DNA of 60,229 nt from Betaproteobacteria bacterium (GCA_016708825.1 JADJEZ010000015.1:1-60229), one strand, 5' to 3'; shown: positions 1 to 8,898, counted from the stretch's first letter. Notes: a model not told the origin generated them from the letters alone. Numbers and translations: made by a program.

Positions 1-48
1 GGATAATTCCCGCCTTCCCCGAGCACCCCCGGATCACAAGGACCCCTA

Positions 49-1284
49 GTGAAGAAATTCGCCCTCCTCCTCGCCTCGCTCGCCCTCGCTTTCCTCGTCG
101 CCGGCTGCGGCGGCAAGGGCAGCTCGGCCGACTATCCCGCCGACTTCAAGGTGGCCGCGGGCGATGGCGCCGTCGTCGTGACCTGGACGGCCGATCCCGA
201 CGTCGAGTACTGGATCTTCTTCGGCCCCGGCGCAGGGATCACGACTTCGAACTGGTCCACCTCCGGCGGCACGGTTCTCCCGAAGGCGAACTCGCCGCAG
301 ACGATCACCGGCCTCACCAACGGCACGACCTATTCCTTCACGATCAATGGCCGCAAGGACGGCGGGCCCGGCGGATCGGGCGCGCCCACGCAGGTGGTCA
401 CGCCGCAGCTCGCCGGGGCCAACTGGGCCGTGGGAACCCCGCTCGGCACCGGAAGGCTCAACGGCGTCGCCAACGGCAATGTACTGGCGGGCAATGCGAA
501 CGTGGCCGTGGGCGCGGGCGGCACGATCTTCTCGAGCATCGCAAGCGCGGCGACGACCACGCCCGCCAATCCGGCCGCGCCCGCGGACCTGCACGCGGTC
601 TGGTACTCCGCCCTGGGATTCCTGGCGGTTGGCGCCAACGGCTCGATCCTCACCAGCACGGATGCGACCACGTGGACCGCGCAGACGAGCGGCGTCACCG
701 CCACGCTTTACGGCGGCACCAGCATCGGCACGGGCGGCTACATCGCCGTCGGCGCGTCCGGGACGATCATCGGCAGCAGCGACGGTGCGACCTGGACCGC
801 GGTGACCACGGGAACCACCCATGATCTCCGCGCGGCGGTCTTCGGCAACAACCGGTATGTCGTCGTCGGCGCCAATGGCACCATCGTCACCACCGGAGAC
901 GGCTTCACCTGGGAAGTGGTCCCGTCCGGCACCGCGAACGACCTGCGGGGCGTGGCGTACGCGGCGATCGCGACGACCGTGGAACAGATCACGATCGTGA
1001 CTCACCACTATGTGGCCGTGGGCGCCGCGGGAACGGTGCTCACCAGCAGCGACGGCCTCGCCTGGACCGTGCAGCCACCCATCTCCGCCGGCGATCTCGC
1101 CGCCGTGGTCCACGGCGGGCAGTTCGTCGCGGCCGGAAAGGCGGGGGGTATCTTCACCAGCTCAGACGGCATCACCTGGCAGACGAGGAACTCCGGCACC
1201 GCCAACGACCTGGCGGCGGTCGTGCGCACGCTTTCGGGCTACACCGCCGTGGGCGACCTGGGAACGAACGTCTCCTCGTTCTGA
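49..1284 (+). CDS. Lipoprotein: fibronectin III domain plus beta-propeller-like repeats
   Basis: Probable outer-membrane or periplasmic lipoprotein of 411 residues with no assigned substrate. A signal peptide with lipobox (LVAGC, Cys about residue 20) is followed by a fibronectin type III-like domain (about 30-125) and then, to the C terminus, six or so repeats of 40-50 residues with the pattern VAVGxxGTIxxSxDGxTWT, the Asp-box/YCF48 type of propeller blade. GTG start at 49 follows directly from the signal sequence it encodes; no strong Shine-Dalgarno is visible in the 48 bases before it. Such propellers usually bind proteins or glycans at the surface; enzymatic residues cannot be picked out. 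It stands alone, followed by 118 bases containing GGGGGATACCCCC-type motifs. Confidence 0.85.
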   Translation: MKKFALLLASLALAFLVAGCGGKGSSADYPADFKVAAGDGAVVVTWTADPDVEYWIFFGPGAGITTSNWSTSGGTVLPKANSPQTITGLTNGTTYSFTINGRKDGGPGGSGAPTQVVTPQLAGANWAVGTPLGTGRLNGVANGNVLAGNANVAVGAGGTIFSSIASAATTTPANPAAPADLHAVWYSALGFLAVGANGSILTSTDATTWTAQTSGVTATLYGGTSIGTGGYIAVGASGTIIGSSDGATWTAVTTGTTHDLRAAVFGNNRYVVVGANGTIVTTGDGFTWEVVPSGTANDLRGVAYAAIATTVEQITIVTHHYVAVGAAGTVLTSSDGLAWTVQPPISAGDLAAVVHGGQFVAAGKAGGIFTSSDGITWQTRNSGTANDLAAVVRTLSGYTAVGDLGTNVSSF

Positions 1285-1296
1285 GCGCACCACAAC

Positions 1297-1340
1297 GGGG
1301 GATACCCCCCTCGCGGCCTCAAGGAATACCCCCCGCGGCC
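1297..1340. promoter_or_regulatory. Repeated ATACCCCC motifs, operator-like
   Basis: GGGGGATACCCCC (1297-1309) is an inverted repeat around ATA. The block ATACCCCCC(T)CGCGGCC occurs twice as a direct repeat (1302-1317 and 1326-1340), and related GATATCCC and GGGGATAT follow at 1341 and 1394. The same ATACCCCC core lies at 2376 ahead of the rhodanese operon. The position just upstream of the small membrane/diguanylate cyclase genes suggests a regulator site; this is inference, and no regulator is assigned. Confidence 0.3.
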
Positions 1341-1402
1341 GATATCCCGGCTAGTCACGGACCCGCCCTGCCGGCGAGCCGGATGCCACCTTGGGGATAT
1401 CG

Positions 1403-1597
1403 ATGCTCGCCATGCTTTCGCCCTTGATGAAGACGCTGGTCTTCGCGGGGGCCCTGATTCTCGCCTGGGCCCTGTACGTGATGCGGCTCCTGATCGTGCG
1501 GCTGCCGAAGGGGCCCCTGCGGCGGCGCTGGTACGCGATGGCCGCCATGAACGCGCTTTTCGTCGCCGGCTACCTGGCGTACGCCGCCGTGACCTGA
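1403..1597 (+). CDS. Small two-helix membrane protein, probable N terminus of the following diguanylate cyclase
   Basis: 64 residues, almost entirely two hydrophobic helices separated by a short basic loop (LPKGPLRRR), so the loop should face the cytoplasm. I chose the ATG at 1403 because GGGG lies 6-9 bases before it; a TTG at 1391 is in frame but poor. The stop TGA at 1595-1597 falls in the overlap with the next reading frame, which is already open here and encodes a third membrane helix followed by a GGDEF domain. A one-base indel near 1590-1597 would join the two into one three-helix membrane-anchored diguanylate cyclase. Read as it stands it would be a free-standing two-helix protein of unknown role. 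Confidence 0.55.
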   Translation: MLAMLSPLMKTLVFAGALILAWALYVMRLLIVRLPKGPLRRRWYAMAAMNALFVAGYLAYAAVT

Positions 1598-1614
1598 ACT
1601 TTCCCGCCCGGCCC

Positions 1615-2286
1615 GTGGATCTGGTCGTCCCGGTCGTGTTCTTCTTCGGCGCGATTTTCGTGTGGGTCACCGTCGCGCTCTCGTTCCAGACCGTGCGCGA
1701 CCTGCGGATCATCAGCCGCCTGGAGCACGAGACCTTCACCGACCCCCTGACCGGTGCGTACAACCGCCGCTTCCTGGACCGCCGCCTGGCCGAGGAGGTC
1801 GCCTCGGCGCGACGCTACCACGTGCCGCTTTCGGTGCTGATGGTCGACGTCGACCATTTCAAGCGCGTGAACGATGCCCATGGCCACCCGGTCGGGGACC
1901 AGGCGCTCGTCGCCCTCGCGGCGGCGATCGCGCGAGAGATCCGCGATACGGACTACCTCACGCGCTACGGCGGCGAGGAGTTCCTGGTCATGGCGCTGCA
2001 CACGCCCCGGGCGGGTGCGTTGGAACTGGCGGAAAGGCTTCGCAGGCGCATCGAGTCCCGGGAGCACGTGCTCGCGGGCCATGGCGGCGGGGCCGTCACC
2101 CTCCGGCTCACCGTCAGCATCGGCGTCGCCTGCTTCGGCGGCAGGGTCGACACCCTGGAAAGGCTGGTCCACGTTGCCGACGAGAACCTCTACCGTGCCA
2201 AGTCGGAAGGGCGAAACCGCGTTGCGTGCTGCGATCCGCCCGAGGTGCCCGCGCGGCCGGAGCAGGCGATTGCGATAGCGGCCTGA
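1615..2286 (+). CDS. GGDEF diguanylate cyclase (N terminus possibly in the preceding frame)
   Basis: Makes cyclic di-GMP from two GTP. Residues 3-25 form one membrane helix and about 40-205 a complete GGDEF domain: the DPLTGAYNRR entry motif, DVDHFKRVND metal/substrate segment, and active-site RYGGEEF. An RDTD motif five residues before GGEEF fits the RxxD inhibitory site, so product feedback is expected. The GTG at 1615 is the first usable start in this frame and has no good Shine-Dalgarno, which supports the idea that translation really begins at 1403 and that a frame error separates the two parts. A short C-terminal tail follows the domain. No sensor domain other than the helices is present. 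Confidence 0.85.
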   Translation: MDLVVPVVFFFGAIFVWVTVALSFQTVRDLRIISRLEHETFTDPLTGAYNRRFLDRRLAEEVASARRYHVPLSVLMVDVDHFKRVNDAHGHPVGDQALVALAAAIAREIRDTDYLTRYGGEEFLVMALHTPRAGALELAERLRRRIESREHVLAGHGGGAVTLRLTVSIGVACFGGRVDTLERLVHVADENLYRAKSEGRNRVACCDPPEVPARPEQAIAIAA

Positions 2287-2396
2287 CGGCATTCGTCTTC
2301 CGGAGCGGCCCGCCCGTGGGCTTGTGCACCCCGCTGCACCTACTCCAATCGGATTAAGCGTTCCAGCCTACCCAATACCCCCATCCGTTGAATGGC

Positions 2397-2457
2397 CGCG
2401 GCGTCCCGCCGCGACCACACCGCCTCCTGTCGCCATCGACAGGCCCTTCACAGGAGG
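2397..2457 (+). promoter_or_regulatory. Structured 5' leader with mutually exclusive hairpins over the ribosome-binding site
   Basis: Three perfect inverted repeats lie just before the ATG at 2463. CGCGGCG/CGCCGCG pair at 2397-2403 and 2407-2413. CCTGTCG/CGACAGG (2426-2432 and 2437-2443) make a 7-bp stem with a CCAT loop. CCTCCTGT (2423-2430) is the exact complement of ACAGGAGG (2450-2457), which contains the Shine-Dalgarno AGGAGG. The last two stems share bases 2426-2430 and cannot form together, so the leader could switch between an exposed and a masked ribosome-binding site. The pairing is seen directly; the switching is inference. Confidence 0.5.
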
Positions 2458-2462
2458 CAACC

Positions 2463-2789
2463 ATGCAACCGAACCTCGATCCCGAATCACGGCGCTTTCG
2501 CGCCAAGGCAGCGATCCTGCAAGGCACGGTCCTGGTCGCCGTCATCGCCGGCCTGCTGGTGATCGGCGCCCGCGCGCCCAACCGGCAACTGATGTCGATG
2601 AACTGCGCGGTCGACACGAGCGCCTCCCGCACCGTTTCGGACGCGATGCTGGAACTCTCCAGCCTGTGCCCCGGCGCCGCGCAGGCGGCACCGAAGCGCG
2701 CGGAAACCGGCGGAAAGTACGGCGTTCCCGACGCGGGGTCCGTGCTCGACTCGCGCGCGGAGCCCGAACCCCAACCCCCGACTTTCTGA
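2463..2789 (+). CDS. Single-pass membrane or exported protein of 108 residues, function unknown
   Basis: Not recognised. One hydrophobic segment (about residues 20-38, preceded by RRFRAKAA) could be an anchor or uncleaved signal; the rest is a short extracytoplasmic domain with two cysteines (in NCAVDTS and SSLCPG) and a Pro/Glu-rich tail. The start is set by a perfect AGGAGG six bases upstream at 2452-2457. The stop TGA at 2787-2789 runs into the Shine-Dalgarno GAGGAGAG of the downstream rhodanese gene, ten bases away, so the two are translationally linked and probably work together in the envelope. Expression may be controlled by the hairpins at 2397-2457. Confidence 0.75.
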   Translation: MQPNLDPESRRFRAKAAILQGTVLVAVIAGLLVIGARAPNRQLMSMNCAVDTSASRTVSDAMLELSSLCPGAAQAAPKRAETGGKYGVPDAGSVLDSRAEPEPQPPTF

Positions 2790-2799
2790 GGAGAGCGCC

Positions 2800-3489
2800 A
2801 TGAAGCCATTCCTGATCGCCACGCTGCTGCTCGCTTCCGGTGGCCTGGCCGCCGCAGCCCCCCAGGTTTCCGGAGACGGCGCGTGCGGAACGCTCGCCGT
2901 CGACAACGAGTCCTTCCTCACTTGCGAAGGCGGCCGCGCACCGGCGCCCGTGGACGACGAGGCCGGCGCCCCCGATGCCGGCGCGACCGGCATCCTGCCG
3001 GTCACCTCCCGCCAGGCCTGGAAACTCAAGCGCGATCTCGGCAGGCGCGCGTTGCTCGTCGACATTCGCGAGCGTGCCGAGGTCTTCTATACGGGAATGC
3101 CGCTCGGCGCGGACGCGAACGTCCCGTTCCTGGAGCCCGTTGCCGGTTTCGCGGTCGATAATCGCACCGGTGAGCCCGAGATGACGCCGAATGCGGGGTT
3201 CCTCGACCGGATCGACACCCTGCTGGAATCGGCGCGCCTGGGCCGCGACGATCCCGTCGTCCTGCTCTGCCGCTCGGGCGAGCGCAGCCGCGTCGCGGCG
3301 GACATGATGCGCCGCAGCGGCTACCGGCAGGTCTTCGTCGTGGCCGACGGCTTCGAAGGTCCCCTCGCGGCGAACGCGGACGGCACCTTCACGCGCCGGG
3401 AGCTGGGGTGGAAGAACGCCGGTCTTCCCTGGACCGCCCGCCTCGAGCCGGGCTGGCTCCATGCGCAACGGCCTTCGGTCCCTCGGTAA
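2800..3489 (+). CDS. Exported rhodanese-domain protein
   Basis: Periplasmic sulfurtransferase-like protein of 229 residues. A cleavable signal peptide (to about Ala20) is followed by a roughly 60-residue linker with two cysteines and then a rhodanese domain (about 65-205). The active-site loop reads CRSGERSR with catalytic Cys157, a six-residue loop of the sulfurtransferase type rather than the Cdc25 type. DIRERAE marks the start of the domain. The ATG at 2800 has the Shine-Dalgarno GAGGAGAG overlapping the stop of the upstream 108-residue gene. Likely roles are persulfide handling or a redox task in the envelope; the sulfur donor and acceptor cannot be told from sequence. Confidence 0.85.
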   Translation: MKPFLIATLLLASGGLAAAAPQVSGDGACGTLAVDNESFLTCEGGRAPAPVDDEAGAPDAGATGILPVTSRQAWKLKRDLGRRALLVDIRERAEVFYTGMPLGADANVPFLEPVAGFAVDNRTGEPEMTPNAGFLDRIDTLLESARLGRDDPVVLLCRSGERSRVAADMMRRSGYRQVFVVADGFEGPLAANADGTFTRRELGWKNAGLPWTARLEPGWLHAQRPSVPR

Positions 3490-3496
3490 CGGTTCA

Positions 3497-3557
3497 GCCC
3501 GCTCCTCCGGGCCTTGGAGCGCGCCTTCGATTTCGGGCTCAAGTCGCTCCGTTTTTT
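3497..3557 (+). terminator. Candidate terminator after the rhodanese operon
   Basis: GGAGCG (3516-3521) pairs with CGCTCC (3545-3550), which is followed by GTTTTTTG. A smaller GCCCG/CGGGC hairpin precedes it at 3497-3512. The loop of the main stem is long, so this is a weak intrinsic terminator. It lies between convergent genes and overlaps the 3' end of the response-regulator gene. Confidence 0.35.
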
Positions 3558-4180
3558 GTTCCCTTCGCCAGCATGCGCTGCGCGATGACCACCGCCTGGG
3601 TGCGGTTTCTCGCACCCAGGGCGCGGAACACCGCAAGCAGGTGAACCTTCACCGTGGCCTCGCTGATGTCGAGTTCGCGCGCGATCACCTTGTTCGGCTT
3701 GCCCTCGGCGAGCAGTCGCAGCACGTCCTGCTGGCGCGGCGTGAGCGAGGCGACATGCCCGCCTGCGCCCTGCGCCGACGCGGCCGGATCGGCGAGCATC
3801 CTGGGCACGTAGGTGCCGCCGGCGAGCACGAGATGCACGGCCTGGAGCATCACCTTCGTGGTATCGGTCTTCGGGATGAAGCCGGAGGCGCCGAGCGCGA
3901 GCACCTCCCGCACCAGCCCCGCGTCAACCGCCGCGGAACAGACGATGAGCGGAAGCGCCGGATGCGCGGCGCGCAGGCGTCGCACCCCTTCCACGCCACC
4001 CATGCCGGGCATATTGATGTCGATGAGGACGAGGTCGAGATCCGCATGCTCTGTCGCCGCGGCCAGCGCGCTTTCGGCGCTTTCGGCCTCCACATACGTC
4101 ACATCCGGCCCGAGCGGGGCCAGCGCGGCCTTGAGTCCAAGCCGCACCATCTGGTGGTCGTCGGCGAGCAGAAGTTTCAT
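3539..4180 (-). CDS. LuxR/NarL-family response regulator
   Basis: 213 residues. A receiver domain (1-118) with acidic pocket LADDH, phosphoacceptor Asp in DLVLIDINMPGMGG and the switch Lys in FIPKTD is followed by a LuxR-type helix-turn-helix (about 145-205; LTPRQQDVLRLLAEGKPNKV, ISEATVKVHL). It is a DNA-binding output of a two-component system. I start it at the ATG at 4180 because the receiver begins there at once (MKLLLADDHQ); longer forms in this frame add only GC-rich nonsense. It is divergent from the hybrid histidine kinase at 4296, with 115 bases between, so the two form a probable cognate pair, possibly through the receiver carried on the kinase. Confidence 0.93.
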   Translation of the reverse strand: MKLLLADDHQMVRLGLKAALAPLGPDVTYVEAESAESALAAATEHADLDLVLIDINMPGMGGVEGVRRLRAAHPALPLIVCSAAVDAGLVREVLALGASGFIPKTDTTKVMLQAVHLVLAGGTYVPRMLADPAASAQGAGGHVASLTPRQQDVLRLLAEGKPNKVIARELDISEATVKVHLLAVFRALGARNRTQAVVIAQRMLAKGTKNGAT

Positions 4181-4239
4181 GGCTGAGGGCCGCGCCGTCG
4201 CGGTCCGTCGACTCGGCGGGGTGGTGCCTCGCCGAATAC

Positions 4240-4245
4240 TACAAT
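4240..4245 (+). promoter_or_regulatory. -10-like TACAAT before the hybrid kinase
   Basis: CTACAATAGCC sits 50 bases before the kinase ATG. No TTGACA-like -35 is present at the right distance. The same hexamer stands before several other genes in this window. Confidence 0.35.
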
Positions 4246-4295
4246 AGCCGCCGGGCGCACTGCGTCGGGCGCGCCGCGAGAGGAGTCGAAGCCCC

Positions 4296-6718
4296 ATGGA
4301 CGACCTGCGCGGGATGGGAGTTGCGAATGCATGCGGGCTGCGGCCGATCCTGCGGCGCGCACTGCCCGCCACCGCCCTCCTCCTGGCCTGGCTTGCGATC
4401 GCCGGCGCCCTTGCCGGCTGCGATCACCGGCAAGCCGGCGTCATCGAGCTTTCCGACGCGCTTCTCCTGAAGGTCGACGACGTTCGCCCTCCCCCGGAAG
4501 AGGCGCCCTGGAAGCCGCAGCGCCTGCCCGACGACTGGAGAGAGCGACACCCGGGTGAATCGGGACTCGCCTGGTATCGCTTCACGGTCGAGGTGCCGCA
4601 GCCCGCCGACCACGACTACGGGTTCTACCTCACCGCGGCCCTGTCCAACTCCCAGCTCTTCGTGAACGGGACCCTCGCAGGCCAGTCCGGCGACCTGCGC
4701 GGAGAGCCGCCGGATCGCTGGGAAGCCGTACAGCTCGTCGCGGTGCCGCGCGCGCTGCTCCGCCCGGGCGCGAACACGATCGACCTGCGCATCCACGTGG
4801 AACCCGGGAGCGAAGGCGGGGTCGGCACGGTGCTCTTCGGCCCCCACGAGACGCTCTACGCGCGCCAGTTCCGCGACCAGATCGGCTACACCATCGGCCC
4901 CGCCGCCGCGAGCCTCACCACCCTCGCGATGGGCTTTTTCATCCTGATTCTCTGGCTTCGCGTCCGCGACGACTGGAACTACCTGATCTTCGCCATCGCA
5001 AGCATCCTGTGGGGCCTGCACACCGCCGTGACGCTCATGCCGCGCGCGCCCCTTCCGGCGCCGCACTATGCCGTATGGTGGAACGCGGTCTACGTAATCT
5101 GGGTCGTGATGCTCTGCATCTTCAGCGTGCGCTTCGCGAAGGCGGCCTGGCCACGTTACGAGAAAGCCGCCATCGGCTTCGCGGCGGCCTCGGTTCCCGT
5201 CCTCTACGCCTCGGCCGCCGCAGGGGCGCTCGATCCGGTCGCGACCGCCATGCGCCTGGGCGCCATCGGCGCGGCGGTGGTTGCGCTCTTCGCCGTCGTC
5301 GGCAACGTGCTGCGCACGCGCGATTCGCTGAGCTGGATCCTGCTGGCCACGGGAACGGTGGCGGCCGCCTTCGGCCTGCACGACTGGATGGCGGCAATGG
5401 ATCCGGACGACCTGCGACCCATGTTTCTCGTGCCCTACCTCGCGCTCTTCTTCCTCGCGCTGGTGGGCTGGATCATGATCGACCGGTTCGTGAAGACCCT
5501 GAACCAATACGAGACGCTCAACGCCGAGCTGGAACGCAGGGTCGCGGAGAAGTCGCGCGCCCTCGAGTTCGAGGTGACACTCCAGGCCGAGGCCCGGCGC
5601 GATGCCGAGGCCGCGAACGTCGCGAAGTCGCGATTTCTGGCCGCGGCGAGCCACGACCTGCGCCAGCCGCTGCATGCGCTGGGCCTCTTCGCCTCCGCGC
5701 TCAACCAGCGCTCCCAGGACGCGCAAAGCCGGGAACTGACGGAACGGATCAACCAGTCCATAGAGGCGCTCGAGTCGCTCTTCAGCGAAGTGCTGGACGT
5801 CTCCCGCCTGGACGCGGGCGCAATCACCGCCGAGCCCCAGCCCGTGGCGCTCCAGCCCCTCTTCGACCGGATCGCCAACGACCTTTCCTCCGCCGCGGAG
5901 GAAAAGAACCTCGCGCTGCGCTTCGTGCCCACGGCGAGGCTGGCGCGAACCGACCCGGTCCTGCTCGAGCGCATCCTGCGCAACCTCGTCTCCAACGCCA
6001 TCCGGTACACGGAGTCCGGCGGCATCCTCGTGGGCGTGCGACCGCGATCGGGCAAGCTTGCCCTGGAGGTGCGCGATGCCGGCATCGGCATCGCCATCGA
6101 GCACCAGGCGCGCGTATTCGACGAGTTCTACCAGATCGGCAACGTCGAGCGCGACCGCCGCCTGGGCCTGGGCCTCGGGCTGTCGATCGTGAAGCGGCTG
6201 TGCGACCTGCTCGGCCACCCGATTTCGCTGGCATCGCTTCCCGGACGCGGGACCACCTTCAGGATCCTGCTCGAGAAGGTCGAATCGTCCGCGCAAGCCG
6301 GTGCGTCGCCGCCCGAACAGGCCGCGGAAGCCTCGCTGCAGGGCGCACGCATCGTGGTGATAGACGATGAACGCGACGTGCGCGACAGCATGGTTGCGCT
6401 GCTTCGCGCATGGGGTTGCGTGGTTTTCGCGTTCCCGACATCGGATGCGGCGATCCACTTCATGGCGTCCGGTTCGTCGCGGCCGGGCTGATCATCGTGG
6501 ACTACCGCCTTCGCGCCGGCGCCACGGGATTGGAGGCCGCGATCGAAATGCGGCGTGCGCTCGGCGAAGACATCCCGGTGCTCATGATTTCCGGTGAGTC
6601 GTCCGCCGCCGAACTCGCCCGCATCGCGGCAAGCGGCTACCCGCTCCTGCACAAGCCCGTGTCGCCCGCAAAGCTGCGCAGCCTGCTCGCGCACCTGCTC
6701 CGGACGCCCGCCGCCTAG
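4296..6718 (+). CDS. 7TM (7TMR-DISM type) hybrid sensor histidine kinase with receiver; frame break near 6485
   Basis: Membrane sensor kinase. The N terminus has a signal segment with a lipobox-like LAGC, an extracytoplasmic jelly-roll domain of the 7TMR-DISM kind (about 60-185), about seven membrane helices (205-400), a short coiled coil, then HisKA with the phosphorylated His453 (AAASHDLRQPLH) and an HATPase_c domain (N box RNLVSNAIRY, G1 VRDAGIGI, G2 LGLGLSIVK). A C-terminal receiver starts at about 685 (IVVIDDERDVRDS). The frame ends at TGA 6489-6491, but the next frame carries straight on with LIIVDYRL (phospho-Asp) and LLHKPVSPAKL to 6718, so one base is missing near 6485. Partner of the divergent LuxR regulator. 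It converges with a gene ending four bases away. Confidence 0.88.
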
Positions 6719-6721
6719 TCT

Positions 6722-6970
6722 TCAAGCCCCTTCGGCGATCACCCGGTAGCGGGAAATGGTGACGAGGCCCGCCTCCTCGTCTCCGGTGCACTCGATCGTG
6801 GAGCCCGCGAGTTTGCGGAGGACGGGATCGGCGAGCGGATTTGCCCGCACGCGCCGCAGGATCAGGCGCCGGCCGTCGGGCGTGACCAGGAGCGGCGCCA
6901 CGCGGGCGGACTTGCTCGTCCCGCCCACGTGCCCGAGCTCCACGCGTCCGCGGAGCGTCGCCTTGGTCAT
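6722..6970 (-). CDS. 82-residue protein coupled to a caspase-fold gene
   Basis: Not recognised. A small, probably all-beta soluble protein beginning MTKATLRGRVELGHVGGTSK and ending near SRYRVIAEGA; no signal peptide, membrane helix or cysteine pair. Its ATG (6970-6968) overlaps the stop of the upstream caspase-fold gene in an ATGA arrangement, so the two are almost certainly one translational unit. That makes it a candidate inhibitor, substrate or regulatory partner of that protein; this is inference from position only. It ends four bases from the stop of the convergent kinase gene. Confidence 0.7.
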   Translation of the reverse strand: MTKATLRGRVELGHVGGTSKSARVAPLLVTPDGRRLILRRVRANPLADPVLRKLAGSTIECTGDEEAGLVTISRYRVIAEGA

Positions 6971-8588
6971 CGGCTCACGATCAGCTTGTAGCGGACGATC
7001 TTCGAGGCCCGTTCCTGCGCCAGCAGGATCCGGATGCGCGGCACCTTTCCACGGCCGGCCTTCGCCGGTTCGTCGGTATCGCGCGGCGGGCCCACCACTT
7101 CCTCCGCGGCGTCGATGAGCATGAGGGCGTGTGCCGCCTTCCAGCTGGTTCCAGGCGTGTCGTCGCCGGCCGCACTGGCCGACATCGCGGCGACGAGGTC
7201 GAAGGCGCGGATGAACTTCGCTTTCATGCCGAATCCCTGGGCCAGGGCGAAGAGCTCGTCCTGCAACCGCGGGGGCACCGCGCCCTCGTACCGTTTCAGG
7301 ACGGTGCGGGCGTTCTGCAGCGCCAGGCCCTGCCGCCGCAGTCGCGCGCGGCGCCGCTTTCGGTCCTTGGCCGCCGCTTCCCCGTCGTACACGGGCACCC
7401 GGACGCCCTTGCGGGACACATACGGGCCCGCAATCGCCACCGGGTGGATCGAGGGATCGCCGAGCAGGTAGAACTGCGCGATCGTCTTGAGCCGCACGGG
7501 ATTGTGGGACGTGCCGGACTTGAGGTAGGCGAGGCGCGCCTCGAGCGCGGCACGGCCGAGCGAGGCGCCGGCGAGGACACGCTCGAGGAAGATGCGGCAT
7601 ATCACGTCCGCGAAATCGTTGTCGCGCTCCGGGCCATACGCGATCGTCGTGGCACCGAAGACGCCACAGGCGCCCTGGCGCAGGTACTGCAGCGCCATGC
7701 ACAGCCTGCCGGGGTGCGCGGTGCCGGGGCCATCGGAGTCGAACACCTGCGCGCCATAGCAGCACTCGGCCGAGACCACCGTGCCCGGCCTCACCTTCCC
7801 GGCGAGACCCGGCCCGCGGATCGCGACCGGCTGCTCGTCGTGGTCTTTCTTGTCCTCTCCGTAGAAGGCGATGTCTTTCACGGCGCCGTGGCAATTGATG
7901 AAGTGCGCGCGGGGCGCGAGCGCCCTCGCGGACCAGCGATCCGCGTGCGGCGGCGCCGTGAGGAGCTTCGAAGCGCTTCCGAAGAGCTTCTTCACGGACT
8001 TGCGCGTCGAGACTTCCCAGGACTGCGTCGACAGAGCCAGCCAGTCGTCGTACGCCGACCGGGGCAACGGCTTCGCGGCGGCGGCGAGCCTGAGGAGCTT
8101 GACGAGCAGCACCGGCGACTTCGCGCCCGGGACGTCGGGAAGCCGCCCGACGACGCGGCACGGCCCCTGGAAATCCGCGGGCTCGTCGGAGAAGGGCGCG
8201 TCGCAGGCATAGGGCAGGTCGCTCGGCACGTTGGGATCCCAGTCGCCGCCGTCCGCGGAAGTCTTCAGCGCCCCCGTCGGATTCTCGAGCAGCTGGAGCG
8301 GCACGACGTCCGGCCCGCCCAGGATCAGGATGTAGTGCGGCGCGCACTCCGCGTCTATGGCATCGACGGTGCGCTTGGCGCCCTTCCGGTCGTCGGGCCG
8401 CCCATCGGCCGTGCCCGGAACGCTGCCATGTCCCGCGCGCTGTCCAGCCCCACGAGCCGCGAGGCAATGCCGCGCTTCGCGTCCGCCGCGATGAGCGCGT
8501 CCACGGCCTTCATCACCCGCGGCGCCGCCGCACCGTACTTGGCGGCGAGCGCCCCCAAGTGGGTCACGATGATCTTGGTTTCGCTCAT
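6967..8588 (-). CDS. Caspase/gingipain-fold cysteine peptidase-like protein; frame break near 8415
   Basis: Cytoplasmic protein of about 540 residues with no signal peptide. In the C14/C25/CHAT clan the catalytic pair is a His following a hydrophobic strand and a Cys following a later strand; here these are HFINCHGAVKD and VVSAECCYGAQVFD. A conserved-looking strand YILILGGPDVVP precedes. The C-terminal 170 residues are basic and of unknown role. The first 57 codons (from the ATG at 8588, MSETKIIVTHLG) and the remainder are in different frames; the second frame reads GTADGRPDDRKGAKR upstream of the domain, so one base is missing near 8415. Its stop overlaps the start of the 82-residue gene. 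A protease or self-processing role is likely but not shown. Confidence 0.75.
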
Positions 8589-8796
8589 GGTCGCCCCCCG
8601 CGGAGGGTCCCGCCTGACGCAGGGTAGCTCAGGAAGCCTTCGCCGAAAACACCCCGGGCAGGAGCTGCCTTCGCGCCTTGCCGATTCCGGGAACTCGCCA
8701 TGTGCAGGTCGTGTCCTTCCCTGTGCCGGGAAGTCCCCCGCCGCGGCGAGCTTCCGGGGCACGGGAAGCCGTTTCATCCATCCGCGCCGTTTCCCC

Positions 8797-8802
8797 TACA
8801 AT
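8797..8802 (+). promoter_or_regulatory. -10-like TACAAT before the efflux genes
   Basis: CCTACAATTCACC lies 96 bases before the HlyD-family gene, in the divergent gap with the caspase-fold gene (start 8588). No clear -35 is visible. Confidence 0.35.
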
Positions 8803-8898
8803 TCACCCCCCGATTTCCGCAGTCCGTCCCACCCGGGTGGCCACGAGCCGCAGCCCGGCATACCCTCCCGCCACCTCCAGAAACCCGGAAAACCCGCC

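Noticed and set aside
4296..4425. Lipobox (LAGC) at the N terminus of the hybrid kinase, suggesting a lipoprotein
   Set aside because: The protein is a polytopic kinase and a lipidated N terminus would be unusual; a chance match in a hydrophobic segment is likelier. It is mentioned in the gene entry only.
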